From: Ichthyophis bannanicus
Taxonomy: Eukaryota > Chordata > Amphibia > Gymnophiona > Ichthyophiidae
Direction: 5' to 3'
NCBI GenBank assembly: GCA_033557465.1
Contig: CM066043.1
Span: forward strand, 75,050,662-75,114,661
DNA: 64,000 nt
Shown: positions 33,069-44,352 of the stretch, in pieces
Numbering within the stretch: position 1 is the stretch's first letter
Layout: each line of letters starts with the position of its first letter
The notes under the pieces: generated by a model
Seen by the model: the letters and a program-made list of their open reading frames with translations, nothing else
Told to the model about the DNA's origin: nothing
Databases searched by the model: none
Position numbers and translations under genes: made by a program

Positions 33069-34123
33069 TAAAATAAAAACAAATAAGACGCAGATAAAAT
33101 TGAAAACAGTGAGATACAATTAACATTGAATCAAGTGTAGTGAAGTAATTATAGAACAGGAAAATATTTAAATAAAACAATATGAGGTGAATGGTATGCT
33201 TCACATGTAAGTAGTGCACAGGGTATTGTTGATCATTATGTGATAGATATACCCGGCAATCTGCTGAATATTTGGAAAACAAGTGGCCAAGCTGGAGGTA
33301 ATGGTGAGCATGAGGCCTTTGCAGCTATACCTGGGAGGATTGTCCTGGGATGGGACATGTTGCTAGCTTTGGGTCAAGCTTTTGATTTTTTTCTTGCTTA
33401 AATATCATTTTACCTAGCCAAGGATACGTGCCAAAATCGAACAATTCTCAGACTTTTCCCCAGTGATCCAGAATTCTTTCTTTTTGAATTTAATGTAATT
33501 TTCTTTGTTTAGCGGGTCTCAATTTCGCTCTTTCTGTCTAAAGCTATATAAGCATCTGGAAAGGTGGAGTGAAGCACAAAAAAAGTGGAGGAATATTAGG
33601 TATAGTGTGGGGTGAGAAGGCAGAGGTGGCAAAAATATGGAAACAATAATAGATAAAGGGGTGAAATGCATGCCTAATGCAAGCATTTTATCTGTGCTCT
33701 CTATGGGACTCGAGGAGGATTATTTTGAAGAGATTTCTGTTTTCTTAAACTAGTATTTAACATAATTTTATCAAGTTAGCATTACTGAAATGTACTTTCA
33801 CACCTGGAATAGTGACTCAGGCAGATGGGGTTTTTTTGCAAACATTTTGCATTTTCTTGTGTCACTAAGGGCCAAGGGATTACTGAATTTGTTTTGGCCT
33901 ATAACCTGAGAACTGAAAACTGCAAGGGTGTGAGAATACCATATATTTTTTCTAGGGATAACTTTTGCAGTTTAAGAAAAATGTCTGTAGTCGTCCAGCT
34001 TCCTGTGGGACAGGTCAGCAGTTCACAGTAAATGATATTAATAATATTTATGGAGAGAACTAGGCAGTCCACTATTACATAGACTTACTTACCAAGCTCA
34101 GTATATTGTACAGGTTCCCACTC
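33069..34123. other. Intron 1 stretch without recognised features
   Basis: AT-rich non-coding sequence. No repeat family, RNA gene or conserved frame is recognised. Confidence 0.4.
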
Positions 34124-34306
34124 TTAGGAGTTTGTTTACTAAGCCGTCCTAATGTTACCGGCGCTAGTTGCAGCGATAATGTGAAGAATACTATATAAGG
34201 AGTGAGAGTTCCAGTCCTAAGGTAGCAAGAATATGTATCGCGCGATAGCGGGCGCCGTGGCACGTTAACGCATGTTAACCCTAAGTACATGCCAGCGCAG
34301 TGTTAG

Positions 34307-34820
34307 AAGCTATAAACGATGTAGCCCACTGGTTACTGCAATGACTGTGGAGGCAGAGGTCATGGGTTCGATCCCGCAGTGGTGTAATCTAAAACGGCTG
34401 TCTGAGGCATTTTCTTTTCATTTAAATCAGTGCTGCCAGCAAAAACACCCTCACAGTGCCCTAACCTAAGGTGCCTCATAAGGCGCCCTGTAAGGCGCCC
34501 CATAGGTCATATTATAAAGTGCCCTGTCTGCCAAGGCACCCTATCCTGTGCCCTATAGGGCACTGTATAGGGCGCCTTAAAGGGTGCTTTACAGGGCACC
34601 TATAGAGTGCCTTATAGAGCACCTTACAGGGCGCCCTATAGGGCCGCCTATGAGGCACCTTAGGCTACAGCACTGTGAGGGTGTTTCTGCTGGCAGCACT
34701 GATTTAAATTAAAAGAAAATGCCTCAGACATCCGTTTTAGATTACACCACTGCAGGATCGAACCCAAGACCTCTGCCTACACAGTCATTGAAGTAACCAG
34801 TAGACTACATCTCTGTAGCT
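34307..34820. repeat. Large palindrome with tRNA-like arms
   Basis: The left arm (34307-34470) and right arm (about 34660-34820) are reverse complements with few mismatches. Each outer arm reads like a tRNA-derived Pol III head: GTAGCCCACTGGTTACTG (A box) and GGGTTCGATCCCGCAGTGG (B box, 34364 onward), then GTCTGAGGCATTTTCTTTT and AACACCCTCACAGTG. The centre (34470-34660) is a dense run of short quasi-palindromic words such as AAGGCGCCCTGTAAGG and CCCTATAGGGC. It sits inside the Harbinger-like element. Confidence 0.85.
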
Positions 34821-35684
34821 ACTACCACTCTTCTGGCTGGCTACAGAAAGACTGCAGGTCACCACACAAACTGCTGTGGTTACCAGGATAGGGTAAACCC
34901 ACCCGTACCCATGATGCACTGCACATGCAGATCAGCAGTCTACAGCTGATCACAAGATGGGGTATGCACCCCCACAGCACCTCGGCCTGGTAGTGGGAAC
35001 TGACCGTGTGTGTTACTGGCACAGAGTAGCTACAGACCGTGACATTGTGTGGGTCCTGTGCTCACCCTGAGGGTGAGGTGGGGCGGCCAGCACCAGGTCC
35101 GCAGCACCTGGCTTTGCTGAGAAAGGCTATGCTGCAGGTCACCATCAGTGCCAATGTGTGATAGGTAGTCCTTGCAGACACACCTAGGATACACCTGTGT
35201 CCATCTGTATTTCCCAGTCACATATAGCCCTTGTGGACTATGATGCACCCAGAATAGTGCATATCCTGTGTGGGTGCCATGGTCACATGTTATAAGCGAA
35301 GGGAGGTGTTTGGACCCCAAGGCGGATTATGTAGCACCACCCAACCCACCCTCTGTGGCTCCGGATGGGGGGACAGGATCTCTCACCAACAGATCCACAT
35401 TGTACATCTCTGCAGTGGTGGCAGTAGAGGGGGACCATCAACCCCAGTCCTGCTGGGAAACAGGCACCCTACAGGGCAGTCAATGCAGATCTGTACGAAT
35501 CAATAAGGCAATGGCAGACAGGCAGAATGCTGGAAAAGCTCAACTCAGCTGCCCACCCCACCACTATCTGACATTCACCAGCAGAGGGCACAGTCAGTCT
35601 CCACCCGCTGCACCCTGCAAGGTGTTCCAACCATACACATACTAACTGCAGACAGTCTGCTAGCTAGTGCATAGTGCATGTAGC
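34821..35684. other. Body of the Harbinger-like element, non-coding
   Basis: No conserved frame is seen. Short ORFs here lack any recognised motif. Confidence 0.4.
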
Positions 35685-35915
35685 TGGTTTTAAAAAAGGT
35701 TTGGACAAGTTCCTGGAGGAAAGGTCCATAAACCATTATTAAGAAGGGACCCAGGATATCAATGCTTGACCCAGTACAAGCATTGCGGAACCTGTGTCTT
35801 TTGGGGAAACTGCTAGGTATGTATGACCTAGATTGACCACTGTTGGAAACAGGATACTGGGCTTGATGGACCTTGGTCTGACTCAGTATGGCATATCTTA
35901 TGTTCTTATGTTCAT
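35685..35915 (+). mobile_element. CR1 3' UTR fragment
   Basis: GGTTTTAAAAAAGGTTTGGA, CCATAAACCATTATTAAGAA, CTGTTGGAAACAGGATACTG and the terminal TCTTATGTTCTTATG match the CR1 3' end at 28410-28625. It is 5'-truncated. Confidence 0.82.
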
Positions 35916-36758
35916 GTTCCTGGAGGAACTGTGTGCACCCAAAAATGGGATGTGAGCACACACACCAAACAGGTATGTCAGTGATTGGGCCCCAGAAAAG
36001 GGAACCCATAAATATCACTTGAGAGAAATACTGTATAGCACTATGGGGGAACCTAGTCATGCCGTGGTCACTGCTCAGTCAGAGTGAGAGTGACCTCCCA
36101 GCATGACATGCTGTGGCCACCCTGTCTGTGCAGGTGGTGGTCGGGCACTACAATGTCCCAGCCATTGCCCTATACCCTGTGCAGATGCATCCTGCCCATG
36201 CTACCCTGTCTGGCCCATACCCACAGTACCTTGCTCCTCATTATGCACATTGGCAGGCTGACAATGGAAACAGTGCAAGCAGTGTGGGCTCAGTAAGGTG
36301 TAGGCAGCCACAACACACTGGATAGACAGACACACACTCCCACACCTATGCTAGCATTGTGCAGATATAGAGGTTTGTGGCAACCCTGGCCACCACACCA
36401 GTCCTGGACACAGTGCAGGCATTGCTATGGTACGCAAAACTGTTGGGGTCACTCCTCGGGGTGGTAAACACACTCAGAATCAATAACTGAAACACACTCC
36501 ACAGATATCAGAAAGGTTGCTATGATGAATCTCTATCAACAAATCATGTTTAACCTAGGATTTGTTAGCTGACATTAATCATAGCAGCCTTTTGATATAT
36601 GTGGAATGTGTTCCCAAGTTTAGGATGGCATTGCTAAGGTATGCAGGTGCCATTACTGGGAGATGCTGCTCCGCGCAGGGCCCAACAGCCTGACTATCCA
36701 TGAGGCGTTGGATAGTGGAGCCTGTGGGTGTGGGTGTTTGTACCCCTGTTGGCCTCTG
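35916..36758. other. Non-coding part of the Harbinger-like element
   Basis: No repeat family is recognised, apart from short internal complementarity near 36495-36610. Confidence 0.35.
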
Positions 36759-36766
36759 CTCTAGGG

Positions 36767-36959
36767 CTGAGTTTCCCAACTCCGGTCCTGGTGGGCCAAA
36801 CACTGTTCAGGTTTTCATGCTGTCCCTAATGAATATGCATGAGATACATTTGCATACAATGGGGGTGGCGCATACAAATGCAGCACAGGCATATTTATTA
36901 GGGACAGCATGACACCTGAATGGTGTTTGGTCCTCTAGGACTGCAGTTGGGAAACTCTG
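36767..36959. mobile_element. hAT MITE, 8-bp duplication CTCTAGGG
   Basis: CTCTAGGG flanks it (36759-36766 and 36960-36967). Ends CTGAGTTTCCCAAC and, inverted, CAGAGTTTCCCAAC. The body folds back around ATGAATATGCATGAGATACA. It is the same family as the copy at 39565-39689. Confidence 0.88.
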
Positions 36960-36967
36960 CTCTAGGG

Positions 36968-38004
36968 ATTGCACATGTTTATGGTGTCTGTGCCCTGTAG
37001 GGTAAAATATAGGTGTTTATGGCTTGTTTATTTAATCTGCAATAACAGTTCCGTCTTTATTACCACAGTTCAGTACTGGGTAAAATATAGCGACATGGTT
37101 TGCAGGAGCCAAGCTGGGGCTTGAACCTGTGACCTTCTGCCCCTGAACACACTGGCTGTGTGTACTGCACCAAACTGTTGCCACAGAGGCAGATCATTCC
37201 CTGGGGCTACCATTAGTGTTCGTTAGACAGACCTTGTCTGTTCCACTGCACGGCACCCACCTAAACAGGGTTTGGCCTTGGTCTGCTGTGGGCAGATGCC
37301 ACTGCTCCCTCCACCACCAGCAACCCTCCGCCCCCATGCTGACATGCCCTTATGCCAGTGGTGCTGTTGGTGTGCCGGTAGGCAGCTGCCTATGGTGTGG
37401 GTTCTCGGGTAGGAGTGCCTACATGGACATGTGCACTTCCCCCCCGGCACCACCTGCCAATGTTATGTGCCCTTGGGGGTACCTGCTGGATAATATCCCC
37501 TGTGACACTGTGGGACACACACTCGTGCCCATGTTGGACTCTCGTCAGTTGCTGTCTTGCCGCTATTTCACTGTGGGATCATTCACTTTGTAGGGGGACA
37601 GAGCATAGCCCCTTCCAAACATATCATCTTTTTTTACGCTTTGTCAGTAGTGTTGCTTTATGTTTATCATTAGTAGCACTGTTGGCCAGCTTGGTTATGG
37701 GGATTTCAAATTTGGTTCTGGTCATTTAATATGTTTATTTGCCTTTTTGGTTCCTGCACATGTATCACTACTATCACTTTTCTGGGTTTCTCTGGCTTTG
37801 CTGTACATTGCCGACTGAAATGGTTTCTCTCTCCTGCAAATGTTCCTCTAGCGCGAGGTTTTCACTGGTGCTAATTTTCAGACCTTCATTTCACGGCGTT
37901 AGTGTGCATGGGGCCTCTCTCCGCCCATTGACCCCTCATCTCCGCCCTCTGGGGAGCCTTACTCCACCCTCTGGGCACCTTAACGCCACCGCCGCCGCAG
38001 ACAT
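36968..38004. other. Right body of the Harbinger-like element, non-coding
   Basis: The sequence includes a tRNA-like piece (37085-37190) and GC-rich stretches with several short overlapping frames. None has a recognisable domain. Confidence 0.35.
37085..37190 (-). repeat. tRNA-like segment, reverse orientation
   Basis: The reverse complement has a B-box-like word (GGTTCAAGCCCC) preceded by GTGTTCAGGGGCAGAAGGTC and a possible A box. It resembles a SINE head, and no mature tRNA fold can be claimed. Confidence 0.45.
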
Positions 38005-38383
38005 TATCGCGCGATACGTGACGTTCTCACACGGTAAAGCACCATTATCGCACGTTAACGTCACGTATCACGCGATAACATCGCAGCTGCGCCGTTTAGT
38101 AAACATACTCCTTAGTCAAAAAGCCTAAAAGGGACTGTTCTCAGCTTATGACCCAAGTCCTTACATTTAATTTAGCAAAAAAGAAGCTCAGAAGCCTCAG
38201 TTGAAGGGACCAAAAATATTCCCCATGCCGATATATGAATCCAGAGAAACCAAGAAAAGCAATGTCAATTTATTTTCTCTTTTTAATATATACTTTTCTT
38301 AAAATGTTTTGCAACCTTGTAATGCATTAGTAAATGAATAATGAAAAAATAGGGTACTCCAAAGATTATTTGAAAAGTATACC

Positions 38384-39090
38384 AACACTAATCTTTGGGA
38401 ATGATCTAATATTTCGCTTAAGGAGAAAAAGGATCTCTGTGTACAAGTCATACATATATTTCAGTATTATCTGGCATCCACTCCAACATCATTGGTTCTG
38501 AAAAAAAATCCTTTGTTTTTTTTTTTAATTTAACTGATTTAATTATTTTAGGAGAATTTTCTAATAAAGTGATTTAATCTTTTTGAAAAATATTGTGCTA
38601 TATCCAAATGTTAATAAAAATGGAAAATTGATGATTCAAAATTAGATAATACATTTCTAAAGCATGACCACACTATAGAGTTAATAGTTCATAGATTTTC
38701 TTTCAAAAAGCACACATTACACTTATCTGAACTTGCCACCCAAACATCACAGTCTCCAAGGTATACTTGCAAAACGCTAAGCACTTTATCTAAACTCGCC
38801 AAGCCAGGTATCACACAGTGCCTGACAAAGGCCTTTGTTTCGCTGGTGAATCACTGCTTCAGGGGCCTTCAGTTACATCCGCTTTTCCCCCATATCTTGA
38901 CAGAGCTCATGCTCTTCATCCATTTTCATTTGGCATCTCAACAGCGCCGAAGGCATTTAAAAAGATGCTATTTAAACACAGCAGCCAATCTCCTGCAGAC
39001 ATGTCATCAAGCAATCTAAGCTGCTACACTGAGATCCTTTTTCTCTATAAGTGAAATATTAGATCATTCTCAAAGATCAGTGTTGATGTG
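38384..39090. repeat. About 700-bp unit bounded by ~65-bp inverted repeats
   Basis: AACACTAATCTTTGGGAATG and the following 45 bases (38384-38450) recur inverted at about 39020-39090 (CATTCTCAAAGATCAGTGTT). The inner part contains GCCTGACAAAGGCCTTTGTT at 38820. It has no transposase. Outer CATTAGTAAATG words also occur in both halves. It is probably a foldback or non-autonomous element of unknown family. Confidence 0.7.
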
Positions 39091-39325
39091 CATTAGTAAA
39101 TGCCAACTGCAGCATTACACCTTTCAAGACCATCGTTGTTTTCGTCATGTCTGCATCCTTCAGTAGTGTGTGCATGAAATTTCCTGGCTTTACTCCTTTT
39201 CTAAACTCCTTTTCTTTTGAAAATAAAAATAAATCATTTGCTTCCCTTTGGAGAACATGTAGGCATTATAGACCTTGGGTTTGATATGTAATTACTAGAT
39301 ACAATTTTTGTTCTCTCCTGGGTAG

Positions 39326-39439
39326 TCGCCATGGCCGTCTGGTACAGAATGTATTGCCAAGTACAATTTTCTCGCCACAGCGGAGCAGGACCTCCCATTC
39401 ACCAAAGGTGATGTCCTCACCATTGTCTCTGTGACCAAG
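39326..39439 (+). CDS. CSK: CSK exon, first half of SH3 domain
   Basis: The acceptor ...CTCCTGGGTAG ends at 39325 and the donor GTAAGAG begins at 39440. The exon reads in phase 0: [18 protein letters not shown], then [20 protein letters not shown]. This matches the CSK SH3 start ([13 protein letters not shown]...[16 protein letters not shown]), including the ALYDF-equivalent AKYNF and the acidic RT-loop. SH3 of CSK binds PEP-family phosphatases and adaptor proteins. The residues before W are SP, where mammals have AA, a small difference. The next exon continues DPNWYKAKN. The gene is intact here, with consensus splice sites. Confidence 0.96.
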
Positions 39440-39564
39440 GTAAGAGACGTAGTGACGGTCTACAGTAAAGAGTGCATGCTCATTGGTGGGGTGGGTTATA
39501 CCTCCTGTGAGTGCTTTCTTCAAGACTTTATCCACAAGTTTGGTATAGTTTGGATCTCTTAGAG

Positions 39565-39689
39565 CAGTAGTTCCCAACCCAGTCCCACAGGAAGTAGTGC
39601 ATGCAGATCTATCTCATGCATATTCATTGTGGATAGCCTGAAAACCTGACTGGCCTGGGGGTACCAGAAGACTGGGTTGGGAACCACTG
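39565..39689. mobile_element. hAT MITE, 8-bp duplication TCTTAGAG, in CSK intron 2
   Basis: TCTTAGAG flanks it (39557-39564 and 39690-39697). Ends CAGTAGTTCCCAACCCAGTC and, inverted, CAGTGGTTCCCAACCCAGTC. At 125 bp it is a shortened copy of the family at 36767, with the CTCATGCATATTCATT core. Confidence 0.9.
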
Positions 39690-39836
39690 TCTTAGAGGGA
39701 CACTTGCATACTGCTGTAGCCTTAATAAAACATGCCCCTCTCCCAGCCCTTCTCCTGGTCTTGCTGCTGTGGCCTGCATAGAGCAGTGGTAGCACCTCAT
39801 CAGGGATATACCTTGATACCTCTATTTTCTTTCCAG

Positions 39837-39949
39837 GATCCCAACTGGTACAAAGCAAAGAATAAAGTGGGACGTGAGGGCATCATCCCAGCTAACTATG
39901 TGCAGAAGAGGGAAGGTGTGAAATCGGGGACTAAACTCAGCCTGATGCC
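39837..39949 (+). CDS. CSK: CSK exon, second half of SH3 and SH3-SH2 linker
   Basis: The acceptor TTTCTTTCCAG ends at 39836 and the donor GTAAGT begins at 39950. The translation is [20 protein letters not shown], then [18 protein letters not shown]. It carries the SH3 NWYKAK tryptophan and the G.IPANYV signature. The final proline codon is split: CC here and C at 45060. The 113-base length leaves phase 2, matched by the next exon. The sequence is almost identical to CSK of other vertebrates as I remember it. Intron 2 is only 397 bases and contains a MITE. Confidence 0.97.
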
Positions 39950-41319
39950 GTAAGTGTTTCCATGAGGAGGTGAGGAAGAAGTGAGGCAGAGCACGTCCAT
40001 GCAATGAAGAAATTTATAGTAGTGGAGTGGGGGTTGACATATGCAGCAGGTTGGGGTTACTGTGGTGCAGAAGGGTCACAGAGTTATGGGAGGCAGGATT
40101 GCTGGGGTGCAATAGAGTTGTGGCACTGCATGGGGGAGGTTAGTGTGGTGGAGCAGGGCTACAAGAGGGTGTGTGGGTTGCTGCAATGCAGCAAGGTTGC
40201 AGAATAGTTGTGGTTAACATATGTTGCAGATGCATAAGAGGTTTTGTTTTCATGTTGGGGTATTACACAGAGATATTTAGCATTGATGTTGCTGGCACAG
40301 GGTGACTTATTTTCTGTTCCATTGCAACTTGTTGCTGTGTGGCAATCCTTCTGCATTCAGATAAAGGAGAGCTTTGATGTTACTTCCTTGTTTTCCACAA
40401 GTATCGCTTTGTGGAACTTGGGCTTTGTACACTTTTTTTTTTACATTCTTCCTGGTAAGCAACTAGCAAAGGTGCTCAGACCAGATGTACGTAAATTTAG
40501 AGAAGAGGACCAAGAAAATAGGAACTGCCAGGCCATGCTGTGGGTGCACAGGACCAGTCCAGGCACTTCTTTATACAGAGAATACATTAGAACGGAAACT
40601 TGGGGTATTTTGAAGTATATTTTCTCTAAGAAAAAAAAAAGCAAGAATAGAATCTTCAGAAATTGTAAAGTTGTAAACAATTGATACATTCCTGCTCTCG
40701 GCATCCTCTTCTTTCTACTCCCTCCAGCTCATGTCCCTTCTATGTCATCACTGCCTGCTCCCCCAGAGAAAACAGTAGACAAAGAGCATATCACTGCATT
40801 TCTCCTGCTCTTATCACATCACATCACCACACCACCCCATCCAGTTCTCTTCTTTTGGTGCTTTTCAAATGCTGTAGAAGGCTTCTATTTGGTGTTCAAC
40901 TACATTGGTTGTATTCCTGGCACCAGTGACAAATAATATGAACTTCCCCATCTGCAGTCCTCTGCTGCTCTAGGGATGTCCTGATATATGCAGCAGCATC
41001 CAAGGAAATAGTTATTGCAGGAATAGGAATAACCAGTTGTACAGTTTAATGAAGATCACATCTAAGCTTGTACCTCAGAAAGTGACCTGATACATTTGTA
41101 GACCCCACCCACAGATGTGCATCAAGTCTTAGGAAGTAAGCCGTATTTTTTCATCAGCTGCAGAGTCCTACCGGACTAGAGAGGGAGGGATGTCCTCCTT
41201 CATAAAATTAGCAACAGAGGGAAGGCCGAGAACCACAGGAAAGTTAGGCCCACTGTGGGAGTGGGAAAATAAATGGAGACTGATGAAGGAAAGAACTGAA
41301 ATATCTAGAATTCAGCGGG
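39950..41319. other. CSK intron 3, first part, no recognised feature
   Basis: Non-coding sequence. Short frames here have no domain signature, and no repeat family is recognised. Confidence 0.4.
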
Positions 41320-42480
41320 TGCAGGGCCTGAGGCAGCATGGCTTAACCAGAGGAAGATCATGTCAATCAAATCTTTTCTTTTAGTTTCTTGGCTGACTAT
41401 AAAATTAAACTAAGGGCATACCCTGGAGATAGTTTATTAGGACTTCAGCAAATTATCTGATACTGCCCTGCACAGTAGTCTCATATGTAAACCAAGAGGC
41501 TTGGGCGTGCACCCCTTGGATAAAGGACTGAATTAGAAAGTGGTTAAGTGATAGGCAGCAGAGGATACGAGTAAATGAATTCACTCTTGAAAAATTAATG
41601 GAGAGCCTTAGAGATTTGGTCTTGGCAGGTTCTCTTCAATATCTTTATAAATTATATTGCAGAAAGGTGGAAAGGAAACATTTGAGGGGGTGTTTTCGCA
41701 GATGATGAAAAATCTGCAATATAGTGGAAATCTCTTGAGGGAGCAGAGACAATGAGATGTGATCTAAGAGAGCTTAGAGAGTGGTTGAGTGGTTTTATGC
41801 AGTTATATGAAGGAGTGGTGCACAGTAGAGTGAGAAACTGTTGTGCACCAACTAGAAGAGAAACCCCAGGATAATATATCTGATGAACCCACAGTAGCAA
41901 AAGAGTGTGATAAAGCAGTCGCCAAAGCCAGAGAGCTGCTAGGTGCATAGAGATGGTATTAAGGAGGTGACACTGTATCTCTACATTTCATTGATGAGTG
42001 CTCATTTATATCCAGTTCTGAAGGTCATATCTCTGAAAGAATATAGACACTGGAGGTGGTCGAAGGGGAGGCTACCAAAATGGTCAGAGGTGTACACCCA
42101 AAAGCATATGAGATGAGGTATAAAGGTTAAATATGTATAACCTAGATGAAAGGATATGATGGAAATATTTGAATACTCCAAAGATACAAAATGCAAATCA
42201 TTTTCATATGAAAAAATGATCTCTGATGAAAGGTTATGGTATTAAGTTCTAGGAGGGGTAGACTCAGGAGCAACATTGGAAAATATTTTGTCACTGAAAG
42301 GATGGTGGGTGCATGGAAGGGAGTCTCAGTGGAGGTGAAGACAAAAATGATGAGTTCAAGAAAGCCTGAGGTTGACACAGAGTATTTTTTAGAGGTAAAG
42401 AAATCAAGAGAAGGCCAGAAGTCAAGTGGGGGTCTATGGCTTTCTACTAGAAATTAAATTGGGCAGTCTAGATGTGCCTG
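41320..42480 (+). mobile_element. CR1-type LINE relic, RT to 3' end
   Basis: Broken frames follow the CR1 order: a CAGGGCCTGAGGCAGCATGG word, then DFSKLSDTALHS (41435), a GSL.NIFINYIAE-like segment (41635), FADDEKSAI-like sequence (41695) and an MVRGVHPKAYE segment (42080). A coding end like that at 14.45 kb follows (42280). It is heavily mutated. Confidence 0.72.
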
Positions 42481-43319
42481 ATGTCATACAGTTTTCCTTT
42501 AACTTCCATAAACAGAGTTTGGAGGCTTTGCAATACTGCAGTGAACCCACCCCTTAACTTTCACAAGAGCAGAAGCAAGGGAGAACTAATGAGGATAAAA
42601 CAATGGGCGAATAAAGTAATCATGACCTAGCAATACTGCAGACTATGGGATAGTCAGACTGGTATCAGCAAACTACAACTCCCCAAGATGATAATCAGAT
42701 TGGTGTCAACAGATTAATGGTGCCTGGATACTGTTAAGCAAGGAAGCTGGATGTTTGGGCAAAGCCTTACTGGTTTAGGTTTCTGTTTAGATCAGGGGTC
42801 TCAAACTCAAATTGCTTTGAGGGCCAAATGAGGACTTGCAAAGTAACCCGCGGGCCGCATAATACGCGGGGCCTCATTTGCATAACTATTTGCATAATGT
42901 TACCATACAAAGCGCAGACGTTAATTATGCACATTTCCCAGAGCTGACATATTCCAGTTAATAAATTCAGAATAGATATTTTTCTACCTTTTGTGCATTT
43001 TTTTCAGTTGCAATTGTTCCAGCCACTTTCTTCTGGTTTCTTTGTGTCTTCTGCTAACTCTCCATTGTCTGCTGTCCATTTGTCCTTTCTTCTCTCTTCT
43101 AGTTTTTTTTTCCATTCTCTCTCTACATCTGCTTTAACATACTAATCTTTCTCCTTTTGCTCCTTTCTCATTCCTATTTCATCCACTCAAATTTTACCCC
43201 TCCATCCTCAATCACCACTTACTCTCCCAATACACGGCCAATTGCAGATTTTTCTTCCCTCCCACACAAAATATTTTTCCCCTCTCCATTTCACTCTCCC
43301 AGCCCCATCCCATTCTAAT

Positions 43320-44010
43320 CCTCCCCCAACATCAGCTCCCTTCTAGTTCCAGCCCCACCCAGCATCCGCTCCCTTCTAGTCTCCGCATCAGCCCATTTCC
43401 AGTCCTATCCTAGCCCCACCATCAGCCCATTTCCTGTCCTAGCTCCCCCCCACTAAGCCCATTTCCAGTCCTAGCAACCCCCCCAGTCCATTACCATTTC
43501 TAGCCCCCCCATAGCCCATTACCAGTCCTAAGCCCCCCAACAGCCCACTTCCAGTCCTAACCCTCCCATCACCCCATTTTCATTCTTAGCCGCCCCCCAT
43601 AAGCCCATTACCAGTCTTAACCCACCAATTAGCCCACCTCCAGTCCTAACCCCCATCTGCCCATTTCCAGTCCTAGCCCCCACCATAGCCCATTACCAGT
43701 CCTCACCCCCCCTGCTGCCATTAGCCCACTTCCAGTCCTAACCCCCCCTGCTGCCATTAGCCCACTTCCAGTCCTAACCCCCCATTACCCCATTTCAGTC
43801 TTAGCCCCTCCATAGCTCATTACCAGTCCTAGCTCCCCCCCATCAGCCCACCTCCAGTCATTCCTAACTCCCCCCCCATCAGCCCACCTCCAGTCCTTCC
43901 TATCCCCCATCAGCCCATTTCCAGTCCTAACTCCCCCCCCCATCAGCCCACCTCCAGTCCTTCCTAACCCCCATCAGCCCATTTCCAGTCCTAACTCCCC
44001 CTTCCCCTCC
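43320..44010. repeat. C-rich minisatellite (CAGCCCATTTCCAGTCCTAACCCC)n
   Basis: More than 20 imperfect units of about 26-33 bases share CCATTxCCAGTCCTA followed by a run of C. It lies within the hAT element. Confidence 0.9.
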
Positions 44011-44044
44011 ATCAGCCCAGGTAAATAAAAACAAAACAAAACCC

Positions 44045-44352
44045 TGGCTTCTGCTGCTGCAGCCGTGGCAGCAGCAGAATCAGCTGTCCCGCGGCCCCTT
44101 CCCCTCTGCCCGGAAGAGCCCTGAGTCTGCCCCATCAGCGGCAGGCTTTTCAAGCCGCGAAGAGAGTATTTCCCTCTCGCGCGGCTTGAAAAGTGAATAG
44201 GCTTAAGCCGCGTGAGAGGGAAATACTCTCTTCGCGGCTTGAAAAGCACGCTGCTGATGGAGCAGACTCAGGGCTCTTGCGAGCAGAGGAGAAGGGGCCG
44301 CGGGACAGCTGATTCTGCTGCTGCCACGGCTGCAGCAGCAAAAGCCAGGTTT
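44045..44352. repeat. Palindrome with ~150-bp arms inside the hAT element
   Basis: The left arm, from CTGGCTTCTGCTGCTGCAGC to GTATTTCCCTCTCGCGCGGC, is the near reverse complement of 44205-44352. There are roughly ten mismatches per arm. A further partial copy of the outer arm follows at 44370-44410. Confidence 0.88.

Larger units (their letters stand above)
34127..38111. mobile_element. About 4 kb Harbinger-like DNA element bounded by TTA
   Basis: TTA flanks both sides (34124-34126 and 38112-38114), the 3-bp duplication typical of PIF/Harbinger. The left end, GGAGTTTGTTTACTAAGCCG, pairs with the inverted right end, GGAGTATGTTTACTAAACGG. Both subterminal regions carry the 12-bp palindrome TATCGCGCGATA (34236-34247 and 38005-38016) and GTTAACG words. 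No transposase frame is visible, so it is non-autonomous. It contains a ~510-bp palindrome, a CR1 tail, a hAT MITE and a reverse tRNA-like segment. Whether the whole 4 kb moved as one unit, or two related ends bracket unrelated DNA, is not proven. Confidence 0.7.
4567..39325 (+). other. CSK: CSK intron 1 (about 34.8 kb), built mostly of nested transposons
   Basis: The intron is bounded by the GTAAGG donor at 4567 and the TTCTCTCCTGGGTAG acceptor ending at 39325. It holds DIRS, CR1, L1, L2, SINE, hAT and Harbinger-like insertions, annotated separately. No other host gene is seen in it. Confidence 0.7.

Noticed and set aside
34321..34390. Possible functional tRNA gene (A- and B-box words)
   Set aside because: The acceptor stem and anticodon arm do not fold convincingly and the same unit is inverted at 34735-34808. 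A SINE-like head fits better.
37216..37729. Overlapping + strand ORFs of 110-125 codons
   Set aside because: They have no domain, no splice context and no codon pattern, and lie within a non-coding transposon body.
43320..44010. Possible CRISPR-like array of ~30-bp repeats
   Set aside because: Units are contiguous and imperfect with no unique spacers, in a vertebrate intron. It is a minisatellite.
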